A stretch of 6,877 bases of DNA from an uncultured Armatimonadota bacterium (GTDB taxonomy: Bacteria > Armatimonadota > Armatimonadia > Armatimonadales > Armatimonadaceae): assembly GCA_903881535.1 (NCBI GenBank), contig CAIRTT010000383.1, positions 1 through 6,877 of the forward strand, read 5' to 3'. How positions within the stretch are numbered: the stretch's first letter is position 1; every line of letters begins with the position of its first letter. Under the pieces are notes generated by a model, which was not told the origin of the DNA, did no database searches, and was given only the letters and a program-made list of their open reading frames with translations. Of the stretch, positions 6,434 to 6,877 are shown piece after piece. The position numbers were made by a program, and so were the translations under genes.

Positions 6434-6505
6434 GCCCACGTAGCTCAGTGGTAGAGCACTTCTTTGGTAAAGAAGAGGTCATGGGTCCGATTCCCATCGT
6501 GGGCT
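6434..6505 (+). tRNA. tRNA-Thr (anticodon GGT)
   Basis: The cloverleaf folds completely: acceptor stem GCCCACG/CGTGGGC (6434-6440, 6498-6504), D-stem GCTC/GAGC, anticodon stem CTTCT/AGAAG, and T-stem ATGGG/CCCAT, with discriminator T at 6505. The anticodon loop TTGGTAA gives GGT at 6466-6468, which reads ACC and, by wobble, ACT. First pairs G1-C72 and C2-G71 match known threonine identity elements. The T-loop is TCCGATT, with C instead of T at position 55, which is unusual. CCA is not encoded, so it must be added after transcription. The tRNA lies 132 bases upstream of tuf and is likely cleaved from the same transcript. Confidence 0.95.
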
Positions 6506-6532
6506 TGTACTGCTCATTATGAGTGGTTGCGA

Positions 6533-6556
6533 ACCTAGCGTTTCATTCGCTTTGGT
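6533..6556 (+). other. Imperfect hairpin in the tRNA-tuf spacer
   Basis: ACC-T-AGCG, a 7-base loop, then CGCT-TT-GGT can form a seven-pair stem with a small internal loop. No T-run follows, so it does not look like an intrinsic terminator. It could be an RNA processing site or could be chance. I see no gene in the 131-base spacer (6506-6636) and no second promoter with both boxes. Confidence 0.3.
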
Positions 6557-6636
6557 CACTGCAAGAGTTGATACTTACGTGGTAACGCGTGTCGTGTCGC
6601 TTGTTATGTTTTAGAGTTTTTACTAGGAGAGAAACA

Positions 6637-6877
6637 ATGGGTAAGGCTAAGTTTGAGCGTTCCAAGCCGCACGTAAACATTGGAACCATTGGGCACGTTG
6701 ACCACGGTAAAACTTCGCTTACAGCAGCTATCACTACGGTTCTTGCGAAGTCCGGTGGTGCACTGGCTCGTAAGTATGAAGATATCGATGCTGCTCCTGA
6801 AGAAAAAGAGCGTGGTATCACGATTAATACGGCTCACGTCGAATACGAAACGGCTGCCCGCCACTACGCACACGTCG
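6637..6877 (+). CDS. tuf: Elongation factor Tu, N-terminal part only
   Basis: EF-Tu carries aminoacyl-tRNA to the ribosome as a GTP complex. The first 80 residues are present and the gene runs off the right edge. MGKAKFERSKPHVNIGTIGHVDHGKT contains the P-loop GHVDHGKT (19-26). The switch I region, EEKERGITINTAHVEYE (55-71), holds the conserved Thr62 that binds magnesium. Residue 27 is Ser where many EF-Tu proteins have Thr, a mild change. The start at ATG 6637 is firm, with AGGAG at 6625-6629 and 7 bases between. Several other species also have a threonine tRNA gene directly before tuf. Confidence 0.98.
   Translation, partial: MGKAKFERSKPHVNIGTIGHVDHGKTSLTAAITTVLAKSGGALARKYEDIDAAPEEKERGITINTAHVEYETAARHYAHV

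Overview
This is a compact bacterial chromosome window of roughly balanced GC. It holds core housekeeping genes and no sign of mobile DNA: no transposase, integrase, CRISPR array or long repeat. The organism cannot be named with confidence. It grows as a rod or elongated cell (it has mreB), makes peptidoglycan (murA) and has classical sigma70-type promoters. The EF-Tu N-terminus, the murA-mreB pairing and a possible SLH-like protein would suit a deep-branching, non-proteobacterial lineage such as Armatimonadota or a relative. That is an inference only.

Left part (1-874, minus strand). The window opens inside a gene for an exported protein with a signal peptide and a bacterial SH3 domain. Upstream of it lies an unrecognised two-helix membrane protein. 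Both read leftward, away from a short divergent control region (about 875-929).

Middle part (930-3496, plus strand). A tight run holds ribH (lumazine synthase), a membrane protein with a GIDE-like domain, and a PfkB-family kinase closest to bacterial adenosine kinases. Gaps are 10 and 16 bases, so this is probably one transcript.

Cell-wall part (3493-6394, plus strand). A promoter with a perfect TTGACA box overlaps the kinase stop codon. It precedes murA and mreB, whose reading frames overlap by four bases (ATGA). A small exported protein with weak SLH-like character follows. The first committed enzyme of peptidoglycan precursor synthesis is thus linked to the cytoskeletal organiser of wall elongation.

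Translation part (6395-6877, plus strand). A near-consensus promoter (TTGCCA, 17-base spacer, TATACT) begins right after the previous stop codon. It drives tRNA-Thr(GGT) followed by tuf (EF-Tu, cut by the window edge), the same order as thrT-tufB in E. coli.

I found no convincing new multi-gene system. The points most worth a second look are the GIDE-like protein, -10-like boxes placed for leaderless transcripts on two genes, the murA/mreB coupling without mreC, and a C at position 55 of the tRNA T-loop.
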